The notes beneath the pieces are model-generated. The model saw only the letters and a program-made list of their open reading frames with translations, searched no databases and was not told where the DNA came from. A stretch of DNA of 64,000 nucleotides from Streptomyces cellostaticus (GTDB lineage Bacteria; Actinomycetota; Actinomycetes; Streptomycetales; Streptomycetaceae). Position numbers and translations under genes: made by a program. Of the stretch, positions 51,732 through 60,513 are shown piece after piece; position 1 is the stretch's first letter; each line of letters starts with the position of its first letter. Location of the stretch: positions 48,553 to 112,552 of the forward strand of contig NZ_JALLIN010000025.1 of the NCBI RefSeq assembly GCF_023630175.1, read 5' to 3'.

Positions 51732-53000
51732 ATGCCCGACAGCCAGCCGCAGCCACCCCCGTGGCCGTCGAACCAGTCGGGATCCTCCGGGCAGCCCGAC
51801 CAGGCGGTGGTGCTGCTGTGCGGGGCGCGCCTCACCGACGGCCGGACCGTGGACGTACGGCTGGGCGGCGGACGCATCGAGGCCGTCGGCACGGCCGGCA
51901 GCCTGACGACGGGCCCGCCCAGACCGGGCGTCTCCCGCGTGGACCTCAGCGGCTACCTGCTCCTGCCGGCCCCGGCCGAGCCGCACGCCCACGGAGACAC
52001 CGCGCTGTCCGCCGAGCACCCCGGCCCGGTCTCGTACGCCCCCGAGGACGTCCAGCGCCGGGCCACGGAGGCGGCCCTGCTCCAGCTCGGGCACGGCGCC
52101 ACGGCGGCCCGCGCGCACGTACGCGTGGGCGGCGTGCAGGGCCTCGGGGCGCTCGGTGCCGTGCTGCAGGCCCGGCGTTCGCTGCGGGGCCTCGCGGAGC
52201 TGACCACGGTGGCGATGCCGCGCCTGCTGACCGGGGCGGCGGGGGCCGAGGGGCTCGCGATGCTCCGGGACGCGGTGAAGATGGGCGCCTCGGTGGTGGG
52301 CGGCTGCCCGGACACCGACCCGGATCCCACCGGATACGTGGAGGCCGTCCTGGAGGTGGCCTCCGAACACGGCTGCCCGGTGGACCTGCACACGGACGCC
52401 ACCGACCCGGCCCGGCTCTCCCGGCTCGCGGCCATGGCGGGCGGTCTGCGCCCCGGCGTGACGGTCGGCCCGTGCGCCGGTCTGGCGCGTCTGCCGGCCG
52501 AGGCCGCCTCCCGGCTCGCGGAGCAGCTCGCGGCGGCCGGTGTGACGGTGGTGTGCCTCCCCCAGGGCGGCTGCGGCACGGCCGACCGGCGGGGCGCGGC
52601 GCCGGTGCGGCTGCTGCGCGCGGCCGGGGTCCGGGTGGCGGCCGGGAGCGGCGCCCTGCGGGACGTGGCCAACCCCGTCGGCCGGGGCGACCCCCTGGAG
52701 GCCGCCTACCTGCTCGCCTCGGCGCACGGCATGCGCCCCGAGGACGCCTACGAAGCGGTCAGCTCCGCGGCCCGGCAGACCCTGGGCCTGCCGGAGGTGC
52801 GCGTCGAGGCCGGTTTCCCCGCCGAACTGCTGGCGGTGCGCGGCGACCATCTGCCCGGTGCCCTCTCCCTCGCCTACAGCCGGATCGTGGTGCACCGCGG
52901 CCGGGTGGTGGCCCGCACCAGCGCGGTCCGCGAGTACTGCAACTCGGCGGTCGCCGCCGAGCTGGGGCTGCCCCGGCAGGGACGGGGAGAGCTGTCGTGA
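51732..53000 (+). CDS. Amidohydrolase / cytosine deaminase-like protein, ligands altered
   Basis: 422 aa, amidohydrolase TIM barrel. The first HxH is kept (EPHAH, H85 and H87), as is a later His (DLHTDATD, H220). Where the family usually has SHC, this protein reads VGPCAG (247-248). Where the catalytic Asp in GSD is expected, it reads GSGALRDVANP (G307). The C-terminal NPVGRGDPLEAAYLLAS matches the CodA group. It may be inactive or use another mechanism. The first 25 residues are Pro/Ser-rich. Confidence 0.7.
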   Translation: MPDSQPQPPPWPSNQSGSSGQPDQAVVLLCGARLTDGRTVDVRLGGGRIEAVGTAGSLTTGPPRPGVSRVDLSGYLLLPAPAEPHAHGDTALSAEHPGPVSYAPEDVQRRATEAALLQLGHGATAARAHVRVGGVQGLGALGAVLQARRSLRGLAELTTVAMPRLLTGAAGAEGLAMLRDAVKMGASVVGGCPDTDPDPTGYVEAVLEVASEHGCPVDLHTDATDPARLSRLAAMAGGLRPGVTVGPCAGLARLPAEAASRLAEQLAAAGVTVVCLPQGGCGTADRRGAAPVRLLRAAGVRVAAGSGALRDVANPVGRGDPLEAAYLLASAHGMRPEDAYEAVSSAARQTLGLPEVRVEAGFPAELLAVRGDHLPGALSLAYSRIVVHRGRVVARTSAVREYCNSAVAAELGLPRQGRGELS

Positions 53001-53160
53001 GGACGCCCGCCGCCGCACGGGCGCCCGCCGCCGTGCGGCGCCCCGCTGCCTCCGGGGAGCCCGCCGCCGTACGGCGGCCCGGAGCGGCCCCGGCGTGACG
53101 GGCCCCGTGCTCCCCCGACCCGTACGGCGCACGGACCCCTTCGGGCGTACGGTCGGAATC

Positions 53161-53817
53161 ATGCGCATTGTCATCGCTGGTGGTCATGGTCAGATCGCGC
53201 TGCGGCTGGAGCGGGTGCTCGCCGCGCGCGGGGACGAGGTCGCGGGGATCATCCGCAAGGCGGAGCAGGGCGACGACCTGCGGGCGGCGGGCGCCGAACC
53301 GGTCCTGCTCGACCTGGAGTCCGCCTCGGTGGAGGAGGTCGCGGCCTATCTCCAGGGAGCGGACGCCGCGGTCTTCGCGGCGGGCGCGGGTCCGGGGAGC
53401 GGCACGGGCCGCAAGGACACGGTGGACCGGGGCGCGGCGGTGCTGTTCGCGGACGCGGCCGTACGCGCGCGCGTGCGCCGTTTCGTGATGGTCTCCTCGA
53501 TGGGCGCGGACCCCGCGCACCAGGGCGACGACGTCTTCGACGTGTACCTGCGCGCCAAGGGGGAGGCCGACGCGCACGTCGCCCGGCAGGAGACCCTCGA
53601 CTGGACGATCCTGCGCCCTGGCGCGCTGACCGACGAGCCGGGCACCGGTCTGGTCCGGCTGGAGGCGCGCACCGGCCGCGGCCCGGTCCCGCGGGACGAC
53701 GTGGCGGCCGTGCTGGCGGAGCTGGTGGACACCTCGGCGACGGCCGGCCTGACGCTGGAGCTGATCGGCGGCTCCACGCCGGTGTCGGTGGCCGTGAAGT
53801 CGGTCGCGGGCAACTGA
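53161..53817 (+). CDS. NAD(P)-binding protein, NmrA/atypical SDR type
   Basis: 218 aa. The Rossmann motif IVIAGGHGQIALRLERVLAA opens the protein, and VSSMGADPAHQ plus LDWTILRPGALTDEPG are atypical short-chain dehydrogenase motifs. There is a Lys in YLRAKGEADAHV. Likely an NAD(P)H-dependent oxidoreductase or sensor; substrate unknown. The ATG at 53161 gives the normal family start. The 160-nt gap before it contains only short GCC-rich repeats. Confidence 0.8.
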   Translation: MRIVIAGGHGQIALRLERVLAARGDEVAGIIRKAEQGDDLRAAGAEPVLLDLESASVEEVAAYLQGADAAVFAAGAGPGSGTGRKDTVDRGAAVLFADAAVRARVRRFVMVSSMGADPAHQGDDVFDVYLRAKGEADAHVARQETLDWTILRPGALTDEPGTGLVRLEARTGRGPVPRDDVAAVLAELVDTSATAGLTLELIGGSTPVSVAVKSVAGN

Positions 53818-53820
53818 GGC

Positions 53821-53847
53821 CGCCGGCCGGTCGTTCACCGGCCGGCG
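53821..53847 (+). terminator. Terminator after the NmrA-like gene
   Basis: 11-bp perfect stem CGCCGGCCGGT/ACCGGCCGGCG with a 5-nt loop, 3 nt beyond the stop. Confidence 0.7.
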
Positions 53848-53924
53848 GAGCGACGGCCGTTCACGGGGTGGACGCCGTTCACCGGGCGGCAGCCGATCGC
53901 CGGGCGGAACAAGCTGACCACCGG

Positions 53925-54137
53925 TCAGAAGAGAGTCAGCTGCCCGGGGAAGTCCGGCACGCCGTAGCCGTCCAGCGCCGGCTGGACGGCTCCGAGTTGC
54001 GCCTGCCGCCGCGACCCGGAGCAGGAGAGCAGCTCCCCGTTCTCCCGCGCCCCGGGCGGGTCGTGCCGCGCGAAGCGACCCGCGACGACGGCGATCTCAC
54101 GGCGGCACACGGGGCAGGTCCTGCGACGGGATGACAT
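53925..54137 (-). CDS. Small zinc-ribbon-like protein
   Basis: 70 aa. MSSRRRTCPVCRREIAVVAG carries CPVC, and a later ARHDPPG and LLSCSGS offer His and Cys to complete a zinc site. The C-terminus PALDGYGVPDFPGQLTLF is hydrophobic. Not recognised further. The ATG at 54137 opens the zinc knuckle directly. Gap 54138-54415 holds nothing that I can support. Confidence 0.55.
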   Translation of the reverse strand: MSSRRRTCPVCRREIAVVAGRFARHDPPGARENGELLSCSGSRRQAQLGAVQPALDGYGVPDFPGQLTLF

Positions 54138-54415
54138 GCGGCCAGTGTGCCCGCTGCACGACCGGCACCGCAGGAGCCGAAGCGGCGCTCCGGCCCCGCC
54201 GGGGAACCGGCCCCGGTCACGGCGCGCACGGCGGCGCGGGCACCCGTGAGACGGTCCGCGGGGCCCGCCCCGATCGGCACCGGATCCGACCTCCTCCGGC
54301 CACCGCCCGGCATCGTGTTCCCCACTCTGTGCCGGCGGCCCCGACCACCGTCCCGGCGGACGGTGTTGCGGTGGTGTCGCGGCCGATTCCCGGGAGGAAC
54401 CGAGCCGGGCCACCG

Positions 54416-54856
54416 TCAGCCGAGCTCCTCGGCCAGCCCGACGACGATGCCCTCCGGGCCACGGACGTAGCAGAGCCGGTAGACGTCCTCGTACCGCACG
54501 ATCTCGCCCACGAGTTCGGCGCGGTGCGCCCGCAGCCGGGTGACGACGTCCTCGACGTCGTCGACGGCGAACATGATGCGGCGAAGGCCCGGCGTGTTCG
54601 CCGGCGCGTCCCTCGGCTCGGCCGCGCGCGCCTTCGGCCTGTGGAACTGCGCCAGTTCGACCCGCCCGTGTCCGCCGGGGATCCGCAGCATCGCGATGTC
54701 CTGCCGCACGTCGTCGAGCCCGATGACACGCTCGGCACCGCGCCATTCGAGCGGCCCCCTGCCCTCCAGTTCCATGCCGAGTTCGACGAAGAACGAAATG
54801 ACGGTGTCGAGGTCGTCGACGACGATGAGCACGTTGTCCATCCGCCGGATCGCCAC
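54416..54856 (-). CDS. VOC (glyoxalase-fold) family protein
   Basis: 146 aa. Two beta-alpha-beta-beta-beta modules: DNVLIVVDDLDTVISFFVEL and RRIMFAVDDVEDVVTRLRAH. Metal-binding His/Glu positions include VELAQFHRP and the C-terminal GPEGIVVGLAEELG. Such proteins range from lyases to dioxygenases and resistance proteins, so the substrate is unknown. The GTG at 54856 has GGAGG 7 nt upstream. Confidence 0.75.
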   Translation of the reverse strand: MAIRRMDNVLIVVDDLDTVISFFVELGMELEGRGPLEWRGAERVIGLDDVRQDIAMLRIPGGHGRVELAQFHRPKARAAEPRDAPANTPGLRRIMFAVDDVEDVVTRLRAHRAELVGEIVRYEDVYRLCYVRGPEGIVVGLAEELG

Positions 54857-55206
54857 AGCGGGGCCTCCTTCGCTTCCCGCGGCCGGTGGCCGCTGCCGTC
54901 CCTGGGACCGGGCCGGCAAGCCCCTACATGCTCACCGGCCCACCGTGAGTCAATACCGCGAACATCCCGGCGGCGGGCGGGCGACGGCCGGCGCGGCGCT
55001 CGCCTTCTCCTGGCCCATGGCGCGCACGCCCCGTGCCGACGCGCCGGGCCTCCCGCAGCCGCTGCGGGACGTTCCCGTCATGCAGACGACGCGGCGAGGC
55101 GGAACTCATCGCTCGCGCGGGCGGATGCGGCACCTGGGCGCCCGGGGAGCGAGGAGGCCCCCTGCGACCCGTGCCGTGGGCCGGCCGGAGGGGGGTTCCC
55201 GCAGCG

Positions 55207-55290
55207 TGGCGGCGCCAGGATCCGAACCCCGGACGGCCGAGCCGGCGGATTCGCGGTCCGTGCGGAGGACGGCCTCCGAGCCGAGCTTCC
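55207..55290 (-). pseudogene. Degenerate tRNA-Tyr-like sequence
   Basis: The 3' half matches the intact tRNA-Tyr at 62524-62605 in the same orientation, including GTGGCGGCGCCAGGAT and the variable and anticodon region (GAGCCGGC, GATT..C.GTC). The T loop has lost A58 (TTCGGAT), the T stem no longer pairs fully, and the 5' half has diverged. It could be an attachment-site scar or a decayed duplicate. The 451-nt gap 54857-55307 holds nothing else. Confidence 0.5.
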
Positions 55291-55307
55291 GCGGCCGGCA
55301 ACGACGG

Positions 55308-56474
55308 TCATCCCCCGTCTGCCCTTCCGTACGGCGTCCCCGGCAGGCCGTCGAACCGGTCGGCGACGATCACCGCCACGTCGTCCGCCAGGTCTCCGCC
55401 GGTGTGGCGGGTCAGTCCCCGGTGCAGTCGCTCCAGGAATTCCGGTGGGGCGGGACCGGCGCCTATCCCCTCCAGTGCCTCCGGCAGGGCGAAGAACTCT
55501 CCGTCGCGGTTGCGCGCCTCGATCACACCGTCGGTGTACAGCAGCAGACGGTCACCGGGGAGGAACGGATAGCTCTCGGGCTTCTCGGGGAGGCCGGTGA
55601 CGAGGTCCTCGAGACCGAGCGGCGGCGACGACGAGCTCGGCGTCAGGGGAGCGGCCCTGCCCTGGTGCAACAGCAGCGGTGGGGGATGTCCACGATTGAC
55701 CACCTGTACCACGGGCGCGTCCGGCACCTGCGCGATGAGCGCCGTGGTGAACCCCTCCAGCACCACCTCCGGCCCATACGCGCCCGCCACGGAGAGCTCC
55801 CGTCGCAGGGCGGCCGAACAGCGGTTCATGACCTCCACCAGATCCTGCTCGTAGTGGACGGCCTCCCGGAACGCGCCCAGCGCCACCGCGACGGCTCGCA
55901 CCGCGGTCAATCCCTTGCCCCGCACGTCCCCGACGATCATCCGGACGCCGTAGCGCGTCTGCACGGCCTCGTACAGATCACCGCCGACCCGTGCCCCGGT
56001 CCCGGCCGCGAGGCACAGGCTGCCGGCCCGCAGCGGGCCCAGGCGCGCGGGCACGGCCCGCAGCACGACCTCCTGGGCCGCCACCGCGATGCGCCGGACC
56101 TGGTCGAGCTCTCTCTGCCTGCGCTCCCGCATGGCGCGGCTGGTGATGAAACCGGCCGCGAAGACCAGGGCCAGCGCCAGGAAGTTGCTGTAGACCTGCA
56201 GGGTGCCCCACGCCCCGTTGACGGTCGCGGTGGTCACGCTGATCGCCAGCGCGAGGGCCGCCGCCGCGGTGGTGCCCCCGGGCCCCAGCGTCACCGCGGC
56301 CAGAGCCGGGACCGCGGTGAGAAAGGGGCCCGTGTAGATGAAGTGCGCAGGCGTGAGCTCGATGACCAGCACGGCCAGCGCGATCAGGAAGGGCACACAC
56401 TGCATCAGCGTGAAGAGGACCCGGTGATGACCGCCTGCTCCGGGCAGCGCGGGTGAGCGCATGAGCGACTTCAT
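55308..56474 (-). CDS. Membrane PP2C-type phosphatase, SpoIIE/RsbU-like
   Basis: 388 aa from the ATG at 56474 (a longer reading is possible). Four transmembrane segments at residues about 18-110 (MQCVPFLIALAVLVIELTPA, and others) precede the phosphatase domain. The metal ligands are seen in GGDLYEAV, IVGDVRGKGLTAV, YTDGVIEARN and DLADDVAVIV. Such proteins dephosphorylate an anti-sigma factor antagonist. No sigma or antagonist gene is nearby. Confidence 0.85.
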   Translation of the reverse strand: MKSLMRSPALPGAGGHHRVLFTLMQCVPFLIALAVLVIELTPAHFIYTGPFLTAVPALAAVTLGPGGTTAAAALALAISVTTATVNGAWGTLQVYSNFLALALVFAAGFITSRAMRERRQRELDQVRRIAVAAQEVVLRAVPARLGPLRAGSLCLAAGTGARVGGDLYEAVQTRYGVRMIVGDVRGKGLTAVRAVAVALGAFREAVHYEQDLVEVMNRCSAALRRELSVAGAYGPEVVLEGFTTALIAQVPDAPVVQVVNRGHPPPLLLHQGRAAPLTPSSSSPPLGLEDLVTGLPEKPESYPFLPGDRLLLYTDGVIEARNRDGEFFALPEALEGIGAGPAPPEFLERLHRGLTRHTGGDLADDVAVIVADRFDGLPGTPYGRADGG

Positions 56475-56649
56475 GCACCAAGCCTGCCTCGCTGGAAACC
56501 ACGGCTCCACCCGGCCGGCGGACCCGGGCGGCCCGGAAGCCGGCCCGGCGGGCACCTCGGCGATGAGCCGCGGCTCAGCCTGGACGGACAACGCCGAAGC
56601 TCACGGCCGCCGGGGCTGAGGCATCGGCCCGGAAGGCGGTCCGTCACGT

Positions 56650-57031
56650 ACCGGCCACCCCTGAGCTGGTCGCCCTGCCGCGGTGGCATGTCACCGCCTG
56701 CGGGCCCGCCTCGGATGGCCGGCTGTTCCGGACCGTGCGAGGCGGGCCGGCCCAGGACACCGGGTACGGCGCGGTCTGGGTGGAGGCCCGTGCCCGCGGC
56801 TCTCACCTCGGCGGAGCTCGGGGCGACGCCGGCGAAGCGCCCGTACGATCTCCGTCACGCGGCGGTGTCCACCTGGCTCAGCTCCGGCGCAGAGCCTCAG
56901 CTCGTGGCCAAGCGCGCCGGCCACAGCGTCGCTGTGCTCTTCCGGGCGTACGCCACGTTCCTCACCGACGGGGACGACGCCGCGAACGCCAAGATCTCCG
57001 CTCCGTCGAACCGGCAGGACCGACGACGTTG
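56650..57031 (+). pseudogene. Tyrosine integrase C-terminal remnant
   Basis: Two frames give an integrase C-terminus: GRLFRTVRGGPAQDTGYG in one, then ALTSAELGATPAKRPYDLRH and AGHSVAVLFRAYATFLTDGD in another. A frameshift lies near 56795. The Arg-His of DLRHAAVS, the His of AGHSV and the Tyr of FRAYATF are all there, but the N-terminal half is gone. Phage or AICE-type integrases have this end. The rest of 56475-57126 holds no gene. Confidence 0.7.
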
Positions 57032-57088
57032 AAACGGGCCCCGTGCGTTGGTCGCCGCCGCGACGGGGGATGCGCCGGGGCCCGTTTC
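57031..57088. terminator. Terminator between integrase remnant and RTX-like gene
   Basis: 13-bp perfect stem GAAACGGGCCCCG/CGGGGCCCGTTTC around a 32-nt loop, just after the integrase remnant and before the 57127 stop. Confidence 0.65.
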
Positions 57089-57126
57089 TGATGTTCGTCG
57101 ATCAGGTCGGAGGCATGTGGGGTGGG

Positions 57127-58428
57127 TCAGAAGCAGCCGGGGCCGCTGGTGGGGTTGACGCAGCTGTTGTGGCCGGATCCGCCGTCGTTGGTGTCGGTAC
57201 CGGGACCGCCGTCGAGAGCGTCGTTGCCGGGACCGCCGAAGAGGGCGTCGTCGCCGGCGCCGCCGGACAGGACGTCGGTGCCGTCGCCGCCCTCGACGCG
57301 GTCGTCGCCGTTGCCCCCGGCGAGGACGTCGTTGCCGTCGCCGCCGCAGATCAGGTCGTCGCCACCGCGGCCGTCGACCACGTCGTTCCCGGCCAGAGCG
57401 AAGATCACATCGTCGCCCGGGGTACCGGTCAGGATGTCGTCGCGGTTGGTACCGGTGATGGTGGGCGTGGCGGTCGCGCAGGTGAGGGGCACCGGGGTGT
57501 AGGTGATGGTCACCATGGCCGGCCCCGCGGCGGTGCCGGAGCCACCACCCGTGGGGACGCGATTCGACCCACCACCGCCGCCACCGGGGCCGTAAGAGGG
57601 AGGGAGCCTGTCGATACGGTTGCAGCCTCCGCCGCCGCCTCCACCGAACCAGCCGCCTCCGCCTCCGCCCGCCCCGAAGCCGTCTCCGCCGGTGCCGCCG
57701 GCACCGGCCGTGCCCGGAGTGCCCGAAGTGCCGGGTCCATTGCCGTTGGAGGGACATGCGGCTCCGGCCGCGCCGCCGGCTGTCTGGGTCCCGCCGCCAC
57801 CGCCCTGGCCGCCGTCCGGTCTGCTGCCGCCGTCCCCCCCGGTTTCTCCGGCGTCTCCGCCGGTGGCCTCCGGGTTGAGGAAATTGGAGTCGGAGCCGCT
57901 TCCGCCGCCTCCGCCGCCGCCCGCGACGATGAGGCGGGGGTCGGTGGCGGGGACGCCGGTCAGGGTGCAGCCGGGGCCGGCCGAGCTGCAGGTGCGGACA
58001 TCACTGGAACCGCCGCCGGCACCACCTGGAGCACTCGGCCCTCCGCCGGGGCCCCCACCCGTGCCGACGTTGACGAAGAGGGTGGTCGTGCCCGACGGCA
58101 CCGTGACCGTGCCGGTGACGGTGGCGCCGTCGCCGCCCGCGCCGCCGAAGGGCCCGCTCTGGCCCGCGGCGCCCGTCGCGATGACGGACAGTTGGGTGAC
58201 GCCGGGCGGGACGGTGAAGGGCTGGTCGGCACCCGCCGTGTCGAAGGTGACCGTCACGGGCGCCGCCGCCGCAGTGGCCGGCGCGGCCGTGGGCACCACC
58301 AGCGCCGCCGGCAGTGCCACCGCGGCGCACAGGACGGCAGCACGCCCCGCCACGGCCGGACGCCGCAACTCACCCGCCACTCCCGCACCACGGCGACGGA
58401 ACACGGCACGTTGCAGGATCGGTCTCAC
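57127..58428 (-). CDS. Secreted glycine-rich protein with RTX calcium repeats
   Basis: 433 aa. N-terminal signal region (GRAAVLCAAVALPAALVVPT) with an APATA cut site, then a beta-like domain (TFDTAGADQPFTVPPGVTQL) and a very Gly-rich part (about 100-300). The last 90 residues have about ten GGxGxDxL nonapeptides (GGDGNDVLAGGNGDDRVEGG), which fold into a calcium-binding beta-roll. The GTG at 58428 has GGAG 4-5 nt upstream. Possible cell-surface or biofilm role; function unknown. Confidence 0.7.
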   Translation of the reverse strand: MRPILQRAVFRRRGAGVAGELRRPAVAGRAAVLCAAVALPAALVVPTAAPATAAAAPVTVTFDTAGADQPFTVPPGVTQLSVIATGAAGQSGPFGGAGGDGATVTGTVTVPSGTTTLFVNVGTGGGPGGGPSAPGGAGGGSSDVRTCSSAGPGCTLTGVPATDPRLIVAGGGGGGGSGSDSNFLNPEATGGDAGETGGDGGSRPDGGQGGGGGTQTAGGAAGAACPSNGNGPGTSGTPGTAGAGGTGGDGFGAGGGGGGWFGGGGGGGCNRIDRLPPSYGPGGGGGGSNRVPTGGGSGTAAGPAMVTITYTPVPLTCATATPTITGTNRDDILTGTPGDDVIFALAGNDVVDGRGGDDLICGGDGNDVLAGGNGDDRVEGGDGTDVLSGGAGDDALFGGPGNDALDGGPGTDTNDGGSGHNSCVNPTSGPGCF

Positions 58429-58613
58429 AAGACTCCTCGACAAAGAGCGCGGCACCCAGAACGCGCCACGGACGTCGGCCGGTGAAGAGGCCCCTGCCCG
58501 GGACCACCCGGCGATCAAGCCACACACACCCCGCGCGGTCATACAGACACACCGTCACACCGCCCACGATCCACCCACCAGACCCCGCCGACCCCGAACC
58601 CGGACCTGGGGCT

Positions 58614-59095
58614 CACCGGCTGGTGCGACGTATGTGCTGCGGACCGGTGATGCCCGGCGTGATGTCCCTGCGGAGACGGTGGGCCGCTCTGGAGTGACGG
58701 CCTGGCGTCGGCTGCGGGACTGGACCGAGTCGGATGTATGGCCGCGCCTGCACTCGGCCCGGCCGGCCGAGCTTCGCCGCGCCGGCCTCCTGGACCTGGC
58801 CGACTGCTCCGTGAACGGATCGCACGTCCGGGCCCTCGAAGGGGGAATCGATTCCGTGATTGCCCGACGCGGCGTCGCTCACGGCTCCGGACTGGGCAAG
58901 GTGCGCCTGGTGATCGAGCGAGCCTTCGCCTGGCTGCACCGGTTCGAACGACTCCGCACCCGCCACGAGCGACGCGCCGATCTCCATCAGGGCTTGCCAG
59001 TGCCGCGTCAGACAACCTTCGCCCTGCTGTGCGGTGGTGACCTGTACGGTCCCCGGATCGGGAGAGCGAGTCCGCCTTGTGCGGTCGAGTCCTAA
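58614..59095 (+). pseudogene. IS5-family transposase remnant
   Basis: GVTAWRRLRDWTESDVWPRL and LLDLADCSVNGSHVRALEGG match the N-terminal part of IS5-like transposases; the sequence then jumps to DSVIARRGVAHGSGLGKVRL and IERAFAWLHRFERLRTRHER, the C-terminal part. The middle (catalytic core) is missing in frame, an internal deletion of perhaps 250-300 bp. The last 40 residues no longer resemble the family. No inverted ends were found. Confidence 0.7.
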
Positions 59096-59682
59096 TTGCC
59101 GGTTCCGTAGGCGGCCATGAACATGTCCAGCAGTCCGTCGACCGCGTCCTCGTCGATGGGGCGGGTTGACAGCAGGCTGCGGTAGTACAGCGTGCCGCAC
59201 AGCACCTCGGCGGCGAATTCCAGATTCGCTTCCGCGGTCAGTTCACCGGTGCGCTGGGCGCGGGTGATCCGGTCGAGGGTGCTCTGCTCGACGGTGGCCA
59301 GGAACCGTTCGTGCAGGGTCGCCCGCAGCATCGAATCGGCCTGCGCCTCGGCGATGACCGCGCGGTAGACGGGGCCGATCGGCGGGCTGGAGAGGGCAAG
59401 GCCCGAGCGCAGGAACTGTTCGCGCAAATCCGCGCGGACGTCCCCGGTGTCGCGGTAGTCCAGGTCGCTGGTCCACACGCGGCTGAGCGCGTCGAGCAGC
59501 AGCGCCGACAGGGACGGCCAGCGCCGGTAGATCGTGTGCTTTCCGACCCCGGCCCTTCGGCCGACCGCCTCGATACTCAGGCCCGCGTATCCGACCTCCG
59601 CAGCCAGATCGAGGGTCACCTGCAGCAGCTCTTCGGTGCGCGCGGCACCGCGGCGCCTCGGCGTGGCGGGCATGTCGGTCAT
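59092..59682 (-). CDS. TetR family repressor
   Basis: 196 aa. Helix-turn-helix at about residues 32-60 (VGYAGLSIEAVGRRAGVGKH, TIYRRWPSLSALL). The C-terminal helical domain resembles the TetR_C_11 type that senses small ligands. The gene is divergent from the DUF1801 gene, and two palindromic sites with the same core lie between them. Its 3' end overlaps the IS5 remnant by 4 bases. Confidence 0.9.
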   Translation of the reverse strand: MTDMPATPRRRGAARTEELLQVTLDLAAEVGYAGLSIEAVGRRAGVGKHTIYRRWPSLSALLLDALSRVWTSDLDYRDTGDVRADLREQFLRSGLALSSPPIGPVYRAVIAEAQADSMLRATLHERFLATVEQSTLDRITRAQRTGELTAEANLEFAAEVLCGTLYYRSLLSTRPIDEDAVDGLLDMFMAAYGTGN

Positions 59683-59693
59683 GCCGCCACCCT

Positions 59694-59714
59694 AACGGCA
59701 CATGGCGTGCCGTT
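59694..59714. promoter_or_regulatory. TetR operator 1
   Basis: Inverted repeat AACGGCAC-N5-GTGCCGTT, 12 nt from the TetR start, overlapping the -35 of the promoter for 59845-60297. Confidence 0.7.
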
Positions 59715-59741
59715 GACAATGTCGAGGGCTGCGCGCAGTAT
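59713..59741 (+). promoter_or_regulatory. Promoter for the DUF1801 gene
   Basis: -35 TTGACA, 17-bp spacer, -10 CAGTAT, on the plus strand. Expected start near 59748, between the two operators. Confidence 0.65.
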
Positions 59742-59750
59742 TCAGACTCG

Positions 59751-59771
59751 ATCGGCACGCTGCGTGCCGAT
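59751..59771. promoter_or_regulatory. TetR operator 2
   Basis: Inverted repeat ATCGGCAC-N5-GTGCCGAT, just after the expected transcript start. Shares the core CGGCAC-N5-GTGCCG with operator 1. Confidence 0.65.
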
Positions 59772-59844
59772 GCTGGCTGTGGCTGCACGTCGCCACCCAC
59801 GCGCCCGAGATCCAGCACATCAGCCCCTCAAAGGGAGATCTGCC

Positions 59845-60297
59845 ATGAGCAGCACCGAAAGCAGCACGCACGAGGGATTCACGGCCGAGGAGCGGGCCGC
59901 GATGAAGGACCACGCCCAAGAGCTGAAGACGGCAGCCCGCCGCAGCTCACGCGCGGACAAGGCGGCGGAGGCGGAGCGGGACGTGCTCGCGAAGATCGCC
60001 GGGATGCAGGACTCGGACCGGATCATGGCTGAGCGGATCCATGCCGTCGTCACAGCCAGCGCCCCGGCCCTCGCGCCGAAGCTCTGGTACGGGATGCCCG
60101 CCTACGCGCTGGACGGCAAGGTCGTGTGCTTCTTCCAGAGCGCGGAGAAGTTCAAGGCGCGCTACGCGACGCTCGGGTTCAGCGACCAGGCGAAGCTGGA
60201 CGAGGGCACGATGTGGGCGGCCGGTTTCGCCCTGACCGAGGTGACGGCCGAGGTGGAGGCGCGGATCGGTGCGCTCGTGAAGCAGGCGGTGAGCTAA
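59845..60297 (+). CDS. DUF1801 (YdhG-like) family protein
   Basis: 150 aa. The ATG has AGGGAG 9 nt upstream. The family core reads MAERIHAVVTASAPALAPKL and WYGMPAYALDGKVVCFFQSA. The N-terminal 70 residues are helical and charged. The fold resembles iron-chaperone-like frataxin relatives; role unknown. Likely target of the divergent TetR repressor. Confidence 0.85.
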   Translation: MSSTESSTHEGFTAEERAAMKDHAQELKTAARRSSRADKAAEAERDVLAKIAGMQDSDRIMAERIHAVVTASAPALAPKLWYGMPAYALDGKVVCFFQSAEKFKARYATLGFSDQAKLDEGTMWAAGFALTEVTAEVEARIGALVKQAVS

Positions 60298-60513
60298 GGT
60301 GCGCCCGGTGAACGGGCTGGGCCGGTAGCACCTCAGCGTGCTCGGCGGCCTGGCCCTGCCGGTACAGCATCTGCTGCGCGCCTCCACTGACGGCGTCGAG
60401 GCGCCAGGCTGACCACAGCAGGTGGCAAATCCTGCCAACTACGTGCTCGGGCGCAGATGTGACGCGGCGTCCGGGTGCCCCTTCGGACGGCGCGCGGGCG
60501 CCAGGCCGGGCCG

